64,000 bases of DNA from Arcticibacterium luteifluviistationis (lineage in GTDB: Bacteria > Bacteroidota > Bacteroidia > Cytophagales > Spirosomataceae): contig NZ_CP029480.1 of the NCBI RefSeq assembly GCF_003258705.1, forward strand, positions 3,658,001 through 3,722,000, read 5' to 3'. A model generated the notes under the pieces. It saw only the letters and a list, made by a program, of their open reading frames with translations, was not told the origin of the DNA and ran no database searches. Below, piece by piece: positions 8,345-18,300 of this stretch. Each line of letters starts with the position of its first letter. Positions within the stretch are counted from its first letter, which is position 1. The position numbers and the translations under genes were made by a program.

Positions 8345-11074
8345 TTATTTTTCTGATAAAACTATACTTGGATTGAATGGAAAACGACCGAAATCTTTTC
8401 CGTAAATGGCTAAACCTCCACCATTTTTAACAGTCAACTTAACAGTAAGTAGACCATCTTTTCTCAAAGCCTTTAATTGATTTTTAGTAAGTGGCACTTT
8501 AACCATATACCCGTAACTTCCTGCGTCGTGAAGTAGGCCATCTTCTTTTTGGCTATGCCAGCTCAATATCCCTCTATGGTCTGCGGGGTCATCTTCTAAA
8601 CTTACATTTTTAACGTTAAGACCATTTATACTCACCGTAACTTTTGACGGAAACTTGGTTTCGTCTGTCATAGGATAGGAGTTTTTGTTTTGACTTGGCT
8701 CTGCTATGGCACCTAACATATAATCCATGTCAATCAAATCTACGCCACCTCTGTCTTTAGCAAAAAGCTCTTTGGCACCTAGTTCCATAAGCAGATACCC
8801 CGACTTTGCTTTTTTTACATCGCCAGTAAAAACATATTCGAAAGAACCATTTCCTGTACCGTTCATTTTAAGACCGTCCATAACCTCCCAGCTTTTGACA
8901 GACCAGTCTGCATTTTTTACATCTTTTGGTGAAACTTCTAAAACAGAAACTCCGGCAGGATTAGCACCTCCACCTACTTTGAAGTTCATAAAGTTATGGT
9001 GTAAAGCTCTTCCGTTCATGTCTTTCAAGATAAGTGTCACGGTGTATAAACCATCCATTTCTGGCATTTTGACACTTAACGGAGCCTCTCTTTTCTGCAT
9101 CCAAGGTGTGTAATCTAGAGTTTTAGATTCCGCTGGGAAACTTACCTCATTCCCTAAAACGTCTATTCCAGTAACTTGATATTCTAAAGTCATTTTTGAT
9201 TGCGGAAGCTCTTCACCCGTATGGCAAGATATATAAATAGGAACTGTAGCCATGGTACCGGCTTTGCCAGTTTGCGTTATATCTTGGCCAGTGGATACAT
9301 AAAAAAGCGAGTGAAAGTCTTTGTCTTCCATGCCCTTCGCTATTTCGCTCAAGCCTGTATATTTCATGGTTCTGTCAAAACGCCAGTAGCCATTCCACTC
9401 GTTAATAACATCATGATGTTCGGTATATAACCAACCTGCCATTTTAGGATGCTGTCTGAAAACATTCATCATTCTGTGGTAATCATAGCTCCAGTCTATA
9501 TCGCCAGTGCTGCCGTCATAACCCCACACATTTCCACATTCAGAATTAATCATTGGCTGGTTTCTTTGAGTAAAACCATCTTCAAAATCTGCTGTACTTC
9601 CCGCAAAGGTATTTTCATCTAAATTGGTCATAAAAGCCTCCCATTCGTACCCTGGCAAATAGGCATGCCATGAATTGATATCGGTTTCTGTATGGCCTGC
9701 TCCGCAGCAAATAGAGTTATCTTCTACCAAACGAGTCTGGTCTAAAGACTTCGCCAAATAATACATGGACGCTACCCAATATTGAGTTTTAGGAAGATAT
9801 TTACGGTCGACATCACCATTCTCGTTTTTGACTTCTGTTTTTAAACCCCACGTCTCGTTAAAGGTTATCCATGAGAAAATGGCAGGATGATTAAAGTCAC
9901 GCTTTATCATTTCACGAAGTGTGTACTCTGATTCCTTTTGAGCGTCAGCGTCTGGCTCTCCCCAGCTATTTGGCAAATCAGCCATTACAAGCAAGCCTAA
10001 TTTATCAGCCCAATAAAGCTTTCTAGGAATGTCAATTTTGATGTGCGTTCTAAGTCCATTTAAACCAATGTCTTTGCATAACTGAATCTCATTTTTCATA
10101 AATTCATCCGTAGGAAAAGTATAAAACCCTTCTGGATGGTAAGACTGGTCAAGCGTAAGTTGAAGATAAAGTGGCTTATTATTTAGAGCGACATAAGGTA
10201 TATCTGTACCCGGTAAATTAGTCACCGATATTTTACGCATACCAAAATATGACTTCACTTTATCGTCTGCCACCGTGGCGGTAACATCATAAAGATATGG
10301 GTCTTCAATAGACCATAAATGAGCATTCGCCAAATCAAACGTAGCTTCAAAGCGTTTTTGACCTGCCTTTATTTCTGTTTTGAGAGTTTTGCCCGCAACA
10401 GAAAGTTCTAAAGTTTCGCTTCTCATAGAAGCTGCCCCTAATTCTCCTTTGATAGTAAACTGCCCTTTGTCAATGTCTGGAATAAAATGAAGGTAATCTA
10501 TATATGTACTCCCTCTGGCTTCTAGGTAAGCCGTTTGCCAAATCCCTCTTGCATTTCCGTAACCCTGTTTGCCATAAAGTGTAAACATTCTTCTGGCGTC
10601 ATCTACTCTTACCACTATGTTCTGAGCTTTCCCGTAGGTTAAATGCTCAGTTAAGTCAAAAGAAAAGGGCGTGTAGCCACCTTCATGTTTCCCTAATAAT
10701 TTTCCATCAATCCAGACTGTGGTTTCCCAGTCGGAAGCTCCAATGGTGAAAAAAGTACGTTTGCCTTTCCAGTTTTCAGAAACGGTGATACTCTTTTTAT
10801 ACCAAGCTATATCAGCCTCGTCTGCCACACCTGACAGCTTAGAACCCCATGGAAAAGGAACATTAATTTCTTTAGAAAAATCCGCAGTTCCTGAAGTCCA
10901 GTTTTGACTAAGACCTACATTAAGGCTGTCAAATTCAAATTCCCAGATACCGTTTAAGTTTTGCCAATTTGCCCTTTCAAAATCTGGTCTTGGGTGCTCA
11001 GGAAGAGGTATACTCTGTCCCATAGCAGCATTGAGTCCTATAAAAAGGACCACTAAAGTGTAAATTGATTTCAT
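8345..11074 (-). CDS. secreted glycoside hydrolase family 2 enzyme
   Basis: The 909-residue protein has a signal peptide ending around AAMGQ (residue 20). It then shows the GH2 order: sugar-binding jelly roll (~30-190, with LNGIWEFEFD and WYKKSITV), immunoglobulin-like domain (~195-290) and TIM barrel (~295-600). The acid/base is Glu407 in ITFNETWG and the nucleophile Glu512 in INSECGN, both in the expected context. A long C-terminal beta region (~600-909) follows. GH2 members include beta-galactosidases, beta-glucuronidases and beta-mannosidases, and the specificity cannot be read here. Sitting between two sulfatases, it probably trims a sulfated glycan in the periplasm or outside. It lies 32 bp after the upstream sulfatase. 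Confidence 0.92.
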   Translation of the reverse strand: MKSIYTLVVLFIGLNAAMGQSIPLPEHPRPDFERANWQNLNGIWEFEFDSLNVGLSQNWTSGTADFSKEINVPFPWGSKLSGVADEADIAWYKKSITVSENWKGKRTFFTIGASDWETTVWIDGKLLGKHEGGYTPFSFDLTEHLTYGKAQNIVVRVDDARRMFTLYGKQGYGNARGIWQTAYLEARGSTYIDYLHFIPDIDKGQFTIKGELGAASMRSETLELSVAGKTLKTEIKAGQKRFEATFDLANAHLWSIEDPYLYDVTATVADDKVKSYFGMRKISVTNLPGTDIPYVALNNKPLYLQLTLDQSYHPEGFYTFPTDEFMKNEIQLCKDIGLNGLRTHIKIDIPRKLYWADKLGLLVMADLPNSWGEPDADAQKESEYTLREMIKRDFNHPAIFSWITFNETWGLKTEVKNENGDVDRKYLPKTQYWVASMYYLAKSLDQTRLVEDNSICCGAGHTETDINSWHAYLPGYEWEAFMTNLDENTFAGSTADFEDGFTQRNQPMINSECGNVWGYDGSTGDIDWSYDYHRMMNVFRQHPKMAGWLYTEHHDVINEWNGYWRFDRTMKYTGLSEIAKGMEDKDFHSLFYVSTGQDITQTGKAGTMATVPIYISCHTGEELPQSKMTLEYQVTGIDVLGNEVSFPAESKTLDYTPWMQKREAPLSVKMPEMDGLYTVTLILKDMNGRALHHNFMNFKVGGGANPAGVSVLEVSPKDVKNADWSVKSWEVMDGLKMNGTGNGSFEYVFTGDVKKAKSGYLLMELGAKELFAKDRGGVDLIDMDYMLGAIAEPSQNKNSYPMTDETKFPSKVTVSINGLNVKNVSLEDDPADHRGILSWHSQKEDGLLHDAGSYGYMVKVPLTKNQLKALRKDGLLTVKLTVKNGGGLAIYGKDFGRFPFNPSIVLSEK

Positions 11075-11106
11075 TTCAAAGGATTAAAATATTGTAACAA
11101 ATAAGA

Positions 11107-12660
11107 CTAGTCATCGGTAGTATTACTCCCCCACCAGTCTGCGTTGGGTTTGTACTCTTCTGACAGCATTCTTTTTCTTTCTTTTTCTAATCTAGGTAGT
11201 AGTATCTTTCTGTTCTTTTCTAAAACAGCATTATATTTTTCTTGCTTAAAGATAGGGTCATGGGTTGCATATTCGGCCTTTGAATCCTCTAACCATAATT
11301 TCAATTTCGCTAGTAATAACGCTGTCTTTTCAGACTGCTTTTGGCTTAAATCTTTTCTTTCTTCAGGGTCGTTTGCAAGATTATAAAGTTCGTTTCTTTC
11401 ATCTTCCCAATAGTGAATAAGCTTCCAATCACCTTCTCTGATAACCGAAGATGGCTCGCCGCCTTGATTTCCATAATGAGGATAGTGCCAAAATAAATCT
11501 CTCTTAATCTCCTTTTCACCAGTAATAATAGGCAAAAGGCTGACACCGTCTACGTGTTGAGAACTTTGAGCAGACAAACCTGCCAAATCTAAAAGCGTAG
11601 GATAGAAATCCATACCGATAACTTTATCTGAAATTGTCTTTGGTGCTATACCTGGGGCAGCTATTAGAAAAGGCTCCTTTATGCCTCCTTCCCATTGATA
11701 GCCTTTACCTCCGCGGAGTGGTGCATTTGACGTTGAAAAAGCATCGCCCGAAGCCACTCCCCCATTATCAGAAGTAAAAACCACAATGGTATTTTCTGCC
11801 AAGCCTAGCTCTTCTAACCTTTTCATAACTATTCCCACAGCATCATCCATGGTTTCTACCAAGCCACCATAAACGGGATTATCTTGGTGCTGACGAATAG
11901 GTAGCACTCTTTCCATTTCAAAACCAGATTCCGCAATTCCAGCTTTCTTGGCTTTGTCTTGATATTTCTCCCACTTTTCTTCCGTTGTTTGAATAGGGCC
12001 GTGAACGGCATAAAAAGATAAAAATGCGAAAAAAGGCTTCTCTTTATTCTCTGAAATGAAATCCGCAGTTTCAGTGGCTAGTCTTATGGATAAATTTTCT
12101 CCGTTTACGCCATCTTCCATTTTTGGATTATCATAAGGAGAAAAATATCCTCCAAATGGACTACCAGCGTGATAACCTCCAACATTAATATCAAAGCCAT
12201 GGTCTTCTGGGTAAGAGCCTTCGCCACCCAAATGCCATTTTCCTGCAAAAAACGTTCTATAACCTCCTGCTTTAAAAGCTTCAGCCATGGTTGTTTCTTC
12301 TTGTGGTAGTTGATGATTATACCTAGCCGGTAAAAGTCTATTTTCTCTCCCTTGTGTTCTCCAGTCAGTGCCTGATTTTGCTCCAATCCAATCAGTAATT
12401 TGTAACCTGGCGGGCGACTTTCCTGTCATAATAGCCGCTCTAGATGGACTACAAACTCTGCTTGCCGCATAACCATTTATAAAATTTTGACTCTTAGAAG
12501 CTAAAGCGTCAATATTTGGGGTTTCGTAGTAGCTGCTACCTGTATATCCTAAATCATGATAGCCTAAATCATCGGCTAAAATGAAAACAACATTTGGCCT
12601 GTCTTGAGCCTGCACGGTTGACACTACAAATAGTAACAGGACTAATCTTAAAAAAATCAT
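11107..12660 (-). CDS. secreted sulfatase (S1 family)
   Basis: This 517-residue sulfatase is the first gene of the sulfatase-GH2-sulfatase operon. A cleavable signal peptide ends at VQAQD (residue ~19). FILADDLGYHD (residues ~26-36) supplies metal ligands, and CSPSR at Cys70 is the formylglycine site. FAGKWHLGGEG and TSDNGG are also present. Unlike the other sulfatase it lacks a lipobox Cys, so the two enzymes probably sit in different places (soluble versus lipid anchored). The two sulfatases are only distantly similar, which suggests different sulfate positions or stages of degradation (inference). Confidence 0.94.
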   Translation of the reverse strand: MIFLRLVLLLFVVSTVQAQDRPNVVFILADDLGYHDLGYTGSSYYETPNIDALASKSQNFINGYAASRVCSPSRAAIMTGKSPARLQITDWIGAKSGTDWRTQGRENRLLPARYNHQLPQEETTMAEAFKAGGYRTFFAGKWHLGGEGSYPEDHGFDINVGGYHAGSPFGGYFSPYDNPKMEDGVNGENLSIRLATETADFISENKEKPFFAFLSFYAVHGPIQTTEEKWEKYQDKAKKAGIAESGFEMERVLPIRQHQDNPVYGGLVETMDDAVGIVMKRLEELGLAENTIVVFTSDNGGVASGDAFSTSNAPLRGGKGYQWEGGIKEPFLIAAPGIAPKTISDKVIGMDFYPTLLDLAGLSAQSSQHVDGVSLLPIITGEKEIKRDLFWHYPHYGNQGGEPSSVIREGDWKLIHYWEDERNELYNLANDPEERKDLSQKQSEKTALLLAKLKLWLEDSKAEYATHDPIFKQEKYNAVLEKNRKILLPRLEKERKRMLSEEYKPNADWWGSNTTDD

Positions 12661-12816
12661 TTATTGAATATGGTTGAATAAGTGGGTGAATTTACAAAAA
12701 AACTATCCTCAGCCATTCCAAAGCAAAAAAAATGAAATAATAAATAGCTCAGGAGAGCAAAAACCTTAGTAAATTTTCCGTTAATGAAATTTGAAACAAC
12801 CATTATTTGACCCAAA

Positions 12817-13803
12817 ATGAAAAAAAACATTCTTTTACTACTGTGTTCCTTCGTGCTTTTAACTGCCTGTCAAAGCGAAGAAGCTCCTGAAAAATCCACG
12901 GTCATTTTTGACACTGATGCCAACAATGAACTGGACGATCAGCATGCCCTCGCCTATTTATTTAGTAATGGCGACTTTTTTGATATCAAAGGCATAACCG
13001 TAAATGCTACACCTAGCGGAGGCGAAATTGATTTGCATTATGATGAGGCGGAAAGAATATTACAGCTGTATAACCTAAAAGGTCAAATTCCTCTAATAAA
13101 TGGAGCTAACGCCAATTTTGAAGAAATTATAGCTTCCGATTCCCTTAAAGACGATGGTGCTGCCGCTGTAGACTTTATGATAGAAGAAGCCAATAAAGGC
13201 CTGCTGACTATAATAGCCGTTGGCAAATTGACCAATGTGGCTTTGGCAGTAAAAAAAGACCCCACTTTTGCTAAAAAGGTAAGGCTGGTTTGGCTCGGTT
13301 CTAATTACCCTAAACCGGGCGAATACAATCAAAACAGCGATCCTGCTTCTATGAATTATCTTCTAGACTCTGACATCCCTTTTGAAATGGTTACGGTACG
13401 CTATGGCGAACCTTCTGGAACTGATGCAGTAAAAGCTATTCAAACTGATATTCATGAAAAAATGCCCAAACTAGGACCTCAAGCATCAACAGAAATCACA
13501 GGACGACATGAAGGTACTTTTAAGTATTTTGGCGATTATGCCATTGACCTTTTTGACCATATTCAGCTGCATGGCACACCACCTTCAAGGCCACTTTTTG
13601 ACATGGTAGCAGTGGCTATCATCAAAAATCCAGCGTGGGGAACTACCCGAGAAATACCTGCACCGATTTTAGAAAACGGCGAATGGAAAGAAAGGCCAAA
13701 CAACACTCGAAAAATTACACTTTGGGAAAACTTTGATAAAGAAAGTTTAATGACAGACTTTTACAGCCGAATGGAACATTATACGCTCCCAGAAACAAAA
13801 TAA
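12817..13803 (+). CDS. lipoprotein nucleoside hydrolase (IUNH superfamily)
   Basis: The 328-residue protein has a lipoprotein signal (LLTAC, Cys18), so it should work outside the cytoplasm, which is unusual for a family often found inside. Nucleoside hydrolases cleave the N-glycosidic bond of ribonucleosides to base and ribose using a Ca2+ held by an N-terminal Asp cluster. The cluster here reads DTDANNELDD (residues 32-41), two residues longer than the usual DxDPGxDD form. The ribokinase gene follows after 5 bp, which supports ribose release followed by phosphorylation. The gene is divergent from the sulfatase operon across ~156 bp. Substrate could be a nucleoside or another N-riboside. Confidence 0.88.
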   Translation: MKKNILLLLCSFVLLTACQSEEAPEKSTVIFDTDANNELDDQHALAYLFSNGDFFDIKGITVNATPSGGEIDLHYDEAERILQLYNLKGQIPLINGANANFEEIIASDSLKDDGAAAVDFMIEEANKGLLTIIAVGKLTNVALAVKKDPTFAKKVRLVWLGSNYPKPGEYNQNSDPASMNYLLDSDIPFEMVTVRYGEPSGTDAVKAIQTDIHEKMPKLGPQASTEITGRHEGTFKYFGDYAIDLFDHIQLHGTPPSRPLFDMVAVAIIKNPAWGTTREIPAPILENGEWKERPNNTRKITLWENFDKESLMTDFYSRMEHYTLPETK

Positions 13804-13808
13804 CTGAC

Positions 13809-14723
13809 ATGGAAAGTCACAAAATATTAGTTATAGGCAGTGCCAACACCGATATGGTGGTAAAAACAAGTAGACTCCCTAAACCTGGCGAAACCATTTT
13901 AGGAGGTGATTTTTTCCTTTTCCCTGGTGGCAAAGGAGCAAATCAGGCTGTGGCCTGTGCTCGCCTAGGAGGAGCGGTAACCTTTGTATGTAATTTAGGA
14001 AATGACGTTTTTGGGAAAGAGGCATTAGAGGGTTTTAAGAAAGATAAGATTGATACTTCTTTTATTACTTTGGACGATAGTCAGCCTTCTGGTGTAGCCG
14101 TTATTACGGTCAATGAAAATGCAGAAAATACTATAGTAGTGGCACCCGGAGCCAACGGGACTCTAAATGCAGAAAAAGTGTTACAATTAGCTTCTGTTTT
14201 TGAACAAACTGAAATCATTTTAACACAGCTGGAAACACCTATAGAAGCCACGGAGGCTATGGTAAAAATGACTAAAAAGTATAAGAAAAGGCTAATTATT
14301 AATCCTGCACCTGCCAGAGAATTATCATTGGAAATTTTAGACGGTCTATTCTTGATTACCCCAAACGAAACAGAAACAGAGCTATTGACTGGCATTTACC
14401 CCAACTCTCCTGAAAAATGCCTAGAAGCATCAACTATTTTACTAAAAAAAGGTGTAGATCATGTGATAATTACCCTTGGAAAAGAAGGTGCTTTCTATGC
14501 TTCAAAAAATGAAAATTTCTTGATAAAAAGTGAGCCCGTAAAAGCCATTGACACCACCGCGGCTGGCGATGTTTTTAATGGAGCATTGACTCTTTCCTTA
14601 GCTCAAAATAAACCTTGGAAGGACGCCATCTTGTTTGCGAATAAAGCAGCAGCCATTTCTGTCACCAAAATGGGTGCACAGAGCTCGGCTCCGTATTTAA
14701 AAGACCTTACTATCCAACCATAA
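13809..14723 (+). CDS. rbsK: ribokinase
   Basis: This 304-residue PfkB-family kinase phosphorylates ribose at O5 with ATP in the cytoplasm. The N-terminal signature GGKGANQAVACARLG is characteristic of ribokinases. The C-terminal catalytic signature reads DTTAAGDVFNGAL, with the catalytic Asp and anion-hole glycines intact. It starts 5 bp after the nucleoside hydrolase stop, so the two are almost certainly one transcript for ribose salvage. A ribose transporter is not visible nearby. It could also use deoxyribose or another pentose, since PfkB specificities are close, but the sequence fits ribokinase best. Confidence 0.93.
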   Translation: MESHKILVIGSANTDMVVKTSRLPKPGETILGGDFFLFPGGKGANQAVACARLGGAVTFVCNLGNDVFGKEALEGFKKDKIDTSFITLDDSQPSGVAVITVNENAENTIVVAPGANGTLNAEKVLQLASVFEQTEIILTQLETPIEATEAMVKMTKKYKKRLIINPAPARELSLEILDGLFLITPNETETELLTGIYPNSPEKCLEASTILLKKGVDHVIITLGKEGAFYASKNENFLIKSEPVKAIDTTAAGDVFNGALTLSLAQNKPWKDAILFANKAAAISVTKMGAQSSAPYLKDLTIQP

Positions 14724-14973
14724 AATGGTTAGCATATTCATCATTCAATCTTTAGGCGGATTAAATATTAGACTTGGACCAGAGTATCTTGAAGTACTTT
14801 ATATGTTTTGTGCCTGTGTGGCGAGTGTTAAAAGTCCGTACAACACAACAATCAAAACTTTAGGTGTAATCTTTCCTCAACCTGGCCATTGAAATTTGCA
14901 GGAATCAGACTTAGAACTTTGCCTTAGCCATAGTAAGGCGGGGCTATTTAAAGGGTAACCACCATTTGAGCAT

Positions 14974-14990
14974 GGGACAGAATGTGAACA
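14974..14990. repeat. 17-bp repeated motif, degenerate copy
   Basis: GGGACAGAATGTGAACA differs at two positions from the motif found exactly at 21898-21914 and 23996-24012 (GGGACAAAATGTGGACA). In all three places it sits beside a terminator-like hairpin. Confidence 0.7.
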
Positions 14991-14994
14991 ATTC

Positions 14995-15030
14995 AAAAAA
15001 GGCCCTAAATGTGGACTCAGAGCCTTTTTT
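14995..15030 (-). terminator. degenerate terminator-like hairpin
   Basis: A-run and T-run flank an imperfect stem (AAAAAAGGC ... GCCTTTTTT). It corresponds to the perfect hairpin at 21917-21955 in the other copy of the block and has decayed by several substitutions. Confidence 0.5.
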
Positions 15031-15050
15031 GAAGAAATCTAAATTCGTAT

Positions 15051-15371
15051 TTATGAAAAGATCTCTAATTCATTTTTTACTTAATCGGAAGCGGTATTTT
15101 CTAATTCCATCATCACTTATGCCTAGAATCCCGTTAAATTCTTTGGAATTCATATTTGTTTTTAAAAGGAAAATGAGCCTGATTTCGCTCTTTGTCAAAC
15201 TTCCAAATTTGGTACTCAGTGCAATTAAAAGCTCTAGATGAGTGCAACTAAATTCTTGAGAACTGGTTCCACTGCGTATCGCCTGCTATGTCTCTATTGT
15301 TCATTCGACTAACTCGGTGACTGGTTTAATTCACGGATTCGATTACATTATTTTGGTATGCTCCATCTCCT
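15051..15371 (-). pseudogene. remnant of a TPR/HTH regulator gene (C-terminal HTH part only)
   Basis: The minus strand matches the last ~105 codons of the regulator at 21987-23642, including the segments corresponding to TKFGSFTKSEIRLI and GISDDGIRKARYRLR, down to an equivalent TTTTCATAA end. A two-base deletion near 15363, an in-frame TAA (where the intact gene has AAA) and further indels destroy the frame. The 5' side is cut abruptly where the 2015-residue gene ends (15372). The intact paralogue lies 6.6 kb away with the LytTR and giant genes between them. This is a dead fragment, not a gene. Confidence 0.85.
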
Positions 15372-18300
15372 TTACTTTAATATCAAATTATGAAAGTATA
15401 CTTGTCCTTCTCTTTCAATTTTTAGAAAATATGCCCCACTTTGCAAGTTTTTGGTGTCAACGACTACTAAATCTTCCTTAGCAGAAAGGTCCTTGTTGTA
15501 CATGATTTCTTTCACAAAATTGCCATTGAAAGTAAATAAGTTTATTCTCATTAAAAGATCTGTACTGCCAGCGAAATTAAGCTCCATTTCACCTACTTTG
15601 TCAACTACCTCATAAGGCAAATGATAGGGTAGATTTAATAAATCCTTAATAGCATCGGTCTGGTTCATTATTCTCGCCTTGTCGGTGTTATTTACAAAAG
15701 AAGCAGCCACATTGTTAGGACAATCTTCCAGAATAGCCCTGAAAACTGAGCCACTCTTAACTTCAAACCCTGGGTTTAGCGTTATAGATTTTTCTCCTTT
15801 GAAAATTACGGTAGTTGGTGCTTCAATTTTCCCATTCGACTCCAATAATAATTTGTGATAAGTATTTTCGGCGATGGCTGTATTATCCACATTATTATTA
15901 CTTTGATTAAATGCAACACCATTATTATCACAGTCATTTATGGCAACATCGTCATTAGTAATAGTAAGTATTACCGACGAATTATTTGTACCAAAACCAT
16001 ACTCTCCGCCTGTAGCAAGGCTAATGATTACAGTTTCATTGGGTTCCACTTGGGTATCAGCTTTGGTTTTCAAGAAAATGGTTTTTATCAATTGAGCGGA
16101 GTCCATTTTTACAGACCCTTCGTATCCCAGATTTGTTTTTGTAAAACTGGTTGTATAATCGCTCAGATACTCTGCATTGCCTGCAATACTAAAATTGATT
16201 ACTTCAGGATGAGGGATTTTTTCTGATAGTTGAAAAATTATAGCCAAAGAATCGGGACTATCTTCGTTTAATTGAGTGGTACCAGCTGATATAGTAGCCA
16301 CGTAGGGCGAGGAAGGTGCAGTGGCTTGTTTTACTCCAAAATTCCATTCAAATGAATTGGTATTATTATTACCAAAGGCATCTCGTATGTTATTTACACT
16401 AGCTGCATATCGCTCGGTTGATGGTGAAAGGATGGAGCTGTTTGGTGTAATAATTAACTGATTTCCAAAACAGGCCAAAGTAGCCGGAACTTCTTGGTTA
16501 TTGGATACTTTTTTCAAACTGAAATTTGTTTCGCTCAAGGCTGAACATTGTAAATTTTCATTGAATTTGATAGAAATCACATCACCTAATTCGTAAATAC
16601 CGTCAGCTGGCTCCTGATTGCCAAAAAGTAATGGAGGATCTCTATCTATAGTACCATTAACTGGTACAGAAAGGATTGTTTGTAAACCACAAGTTAATAC
16701 CGCCCTAAATTTATAATCACCGTCTGGCAATGCACTGATATTTATACTTTTCTGAGTACCAAAGCTACTATTTTGCAAATCTGCTTTGAGGAATTCAAAA
16801 GCCGGTGTTGATGTCCAGGTATTAGAACCTGCTGTGGCATATTCAAACCTCACCTTATCAGCATCGCCTAATGCATTGTATAGATAATCTTTAAACTCAA
16901 TCGTAATGACATCAGACAAACCATTGACCTTGAAATTATTTTCGGGCATCGACAAACGAATAGGACTACATGAATTGGCATATCCGGCCACCAGACTAAC
17001 TTCTTTTACAACATCAATGTAGTTTGGATCGCCGCTGCTGCAGGCATCATAAGCTTGCAGGCGTATATCTCCCCACCTATTTTCAGGTGTACTGCCGTAA
17101 GCTTTCTCCACGCCAACATAAAAACTTGCAGTGGCTGCGTTGGCCGTTGGTTTAGTGTTTTCTGTAAATAAGGTGTATACTTTAGGTACCAGAAATGGAT
17201 TTCCTTCATTGGTTATTTTAGCCCCTGGTGCACTACCGTCGACAAAACGCACATAGTAGTTACGAGTGACATCGCTGTCGATAAAACTGGAATTATAAAG
17301 CCTAAAATCAAAAACTATGGGTTGACCAGCAGTTTGATTTTCTAGTATCGGGTTGATCGCATAGAAATCAAAAACATCGCGGAATTGGCTACCGGGCTCA
17401 TGTGGGCAGCTACTTGTACCACCCACCAGATCAAAAACAGGAGTTTTGTATACGGGGTCCGTTTTGATATCTACAGAAAAATTATCGCCCGGATCATCAT
17501 CTTTTAGGGTATAGCCCACTTGCCGATCTTGAATATTGTTTGTAGCATTGGTACCTCCAATTTCTTTTTTCAATCGAATGGTTACTCCTCCGGATAGACC
17601 TGACCCGGCTATTTCGGCACCCATTTCTACCGCAACACTGCTATCTATTCCTATTTCAAACTCCACAGAAATGGTACTTGAGTTTTCAGTATAAACGTAA
17701 TTGGTGTATTCGCCTACGGCTCCATCAAAAGACCGGTTACGACTGAATGTGGCATTCTTTTTCAGCTGTTCGTTTCTATCAAGTGTTTGCTGCCATACGG
17801 ATAATTGCCTTAGCAATGCCCTTTTGGTGGAATCATTGGCGGTAGTATTGCTGCCTTGTAAAAGCTGAGGAATGAGTGTGTTTTTAATGTGGTTTTCTGA
17901 GAAAATGAACTCGGTGGCAAAGCCGCTATCTGCTACCATAAATACGTCTTTAAGCTCAAAATTACAGGTAGCTTGTTTGTATTTCAGGTTTTTAACTATG
18001 GCTGTTTTGTAATTGGTGGCAGCACCTACAAAAATATCTCCGCCTGAGCCCACCACAGCTGGGTTATCCGAAGTTTTGAATGTGGTATTGGCTGTAAGCG
18101 TATGCACCTTTACCGTATCATTTACACTACGTTTGTTATAATTGTACTCTCCGGTGGCACTGACGTGAATCTCTGAAGATGTACTAATGCCAACTCCCGT
18201 CTCAAATGCAAAGCCAAGCTTGGCTGTAATCCAATCATCTTTTTCAATGGCCGATGCATAAGATATCTGTTCAGTGGTTTCCACGGTTTTATTTTGCTCC

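Larger units (their letters stand above)
14850..15371 (-). repeat. duplicated block, copy B (regulator gene end + terminator + leader)
   Basis: On the minus strand this stretch parallels 22340-21778 in order: the end of the TPR/HTH regulator gene, its terminator, the 17-bp motif, and a conserved stretch (shared text CCTGGCCATTGAAATTTGCA at 14881 and 21807). I judge the copies to be roughly three-quarters identical or better by eye. The remaining part of this gene-free stretch (14724-14850) shows nothing I can name. Confidence 0.85.

Noticed and set aside
14966-15241. Plus-strand ORF of 91 residues in the gap after rbsK
   Set aside because: It spans a terminator hairpin and the antisense of the decayed regulator fragment, so it is not a plausible gene.
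14724-15371. Possible insertion sequence remnant between the duplicated blocks
   Set aside because: No transposase fragment or terminal inverted repeats were found. The similarity is fully explained by the regulator gene end and leader.
15855-16226. Plus-strand ORF of 123 residues opposite the Calx-beta region of the giant gene
   Set aside because: It is Ile- and Cys-rich chance text without a start context; the minus-strand domain is clear.
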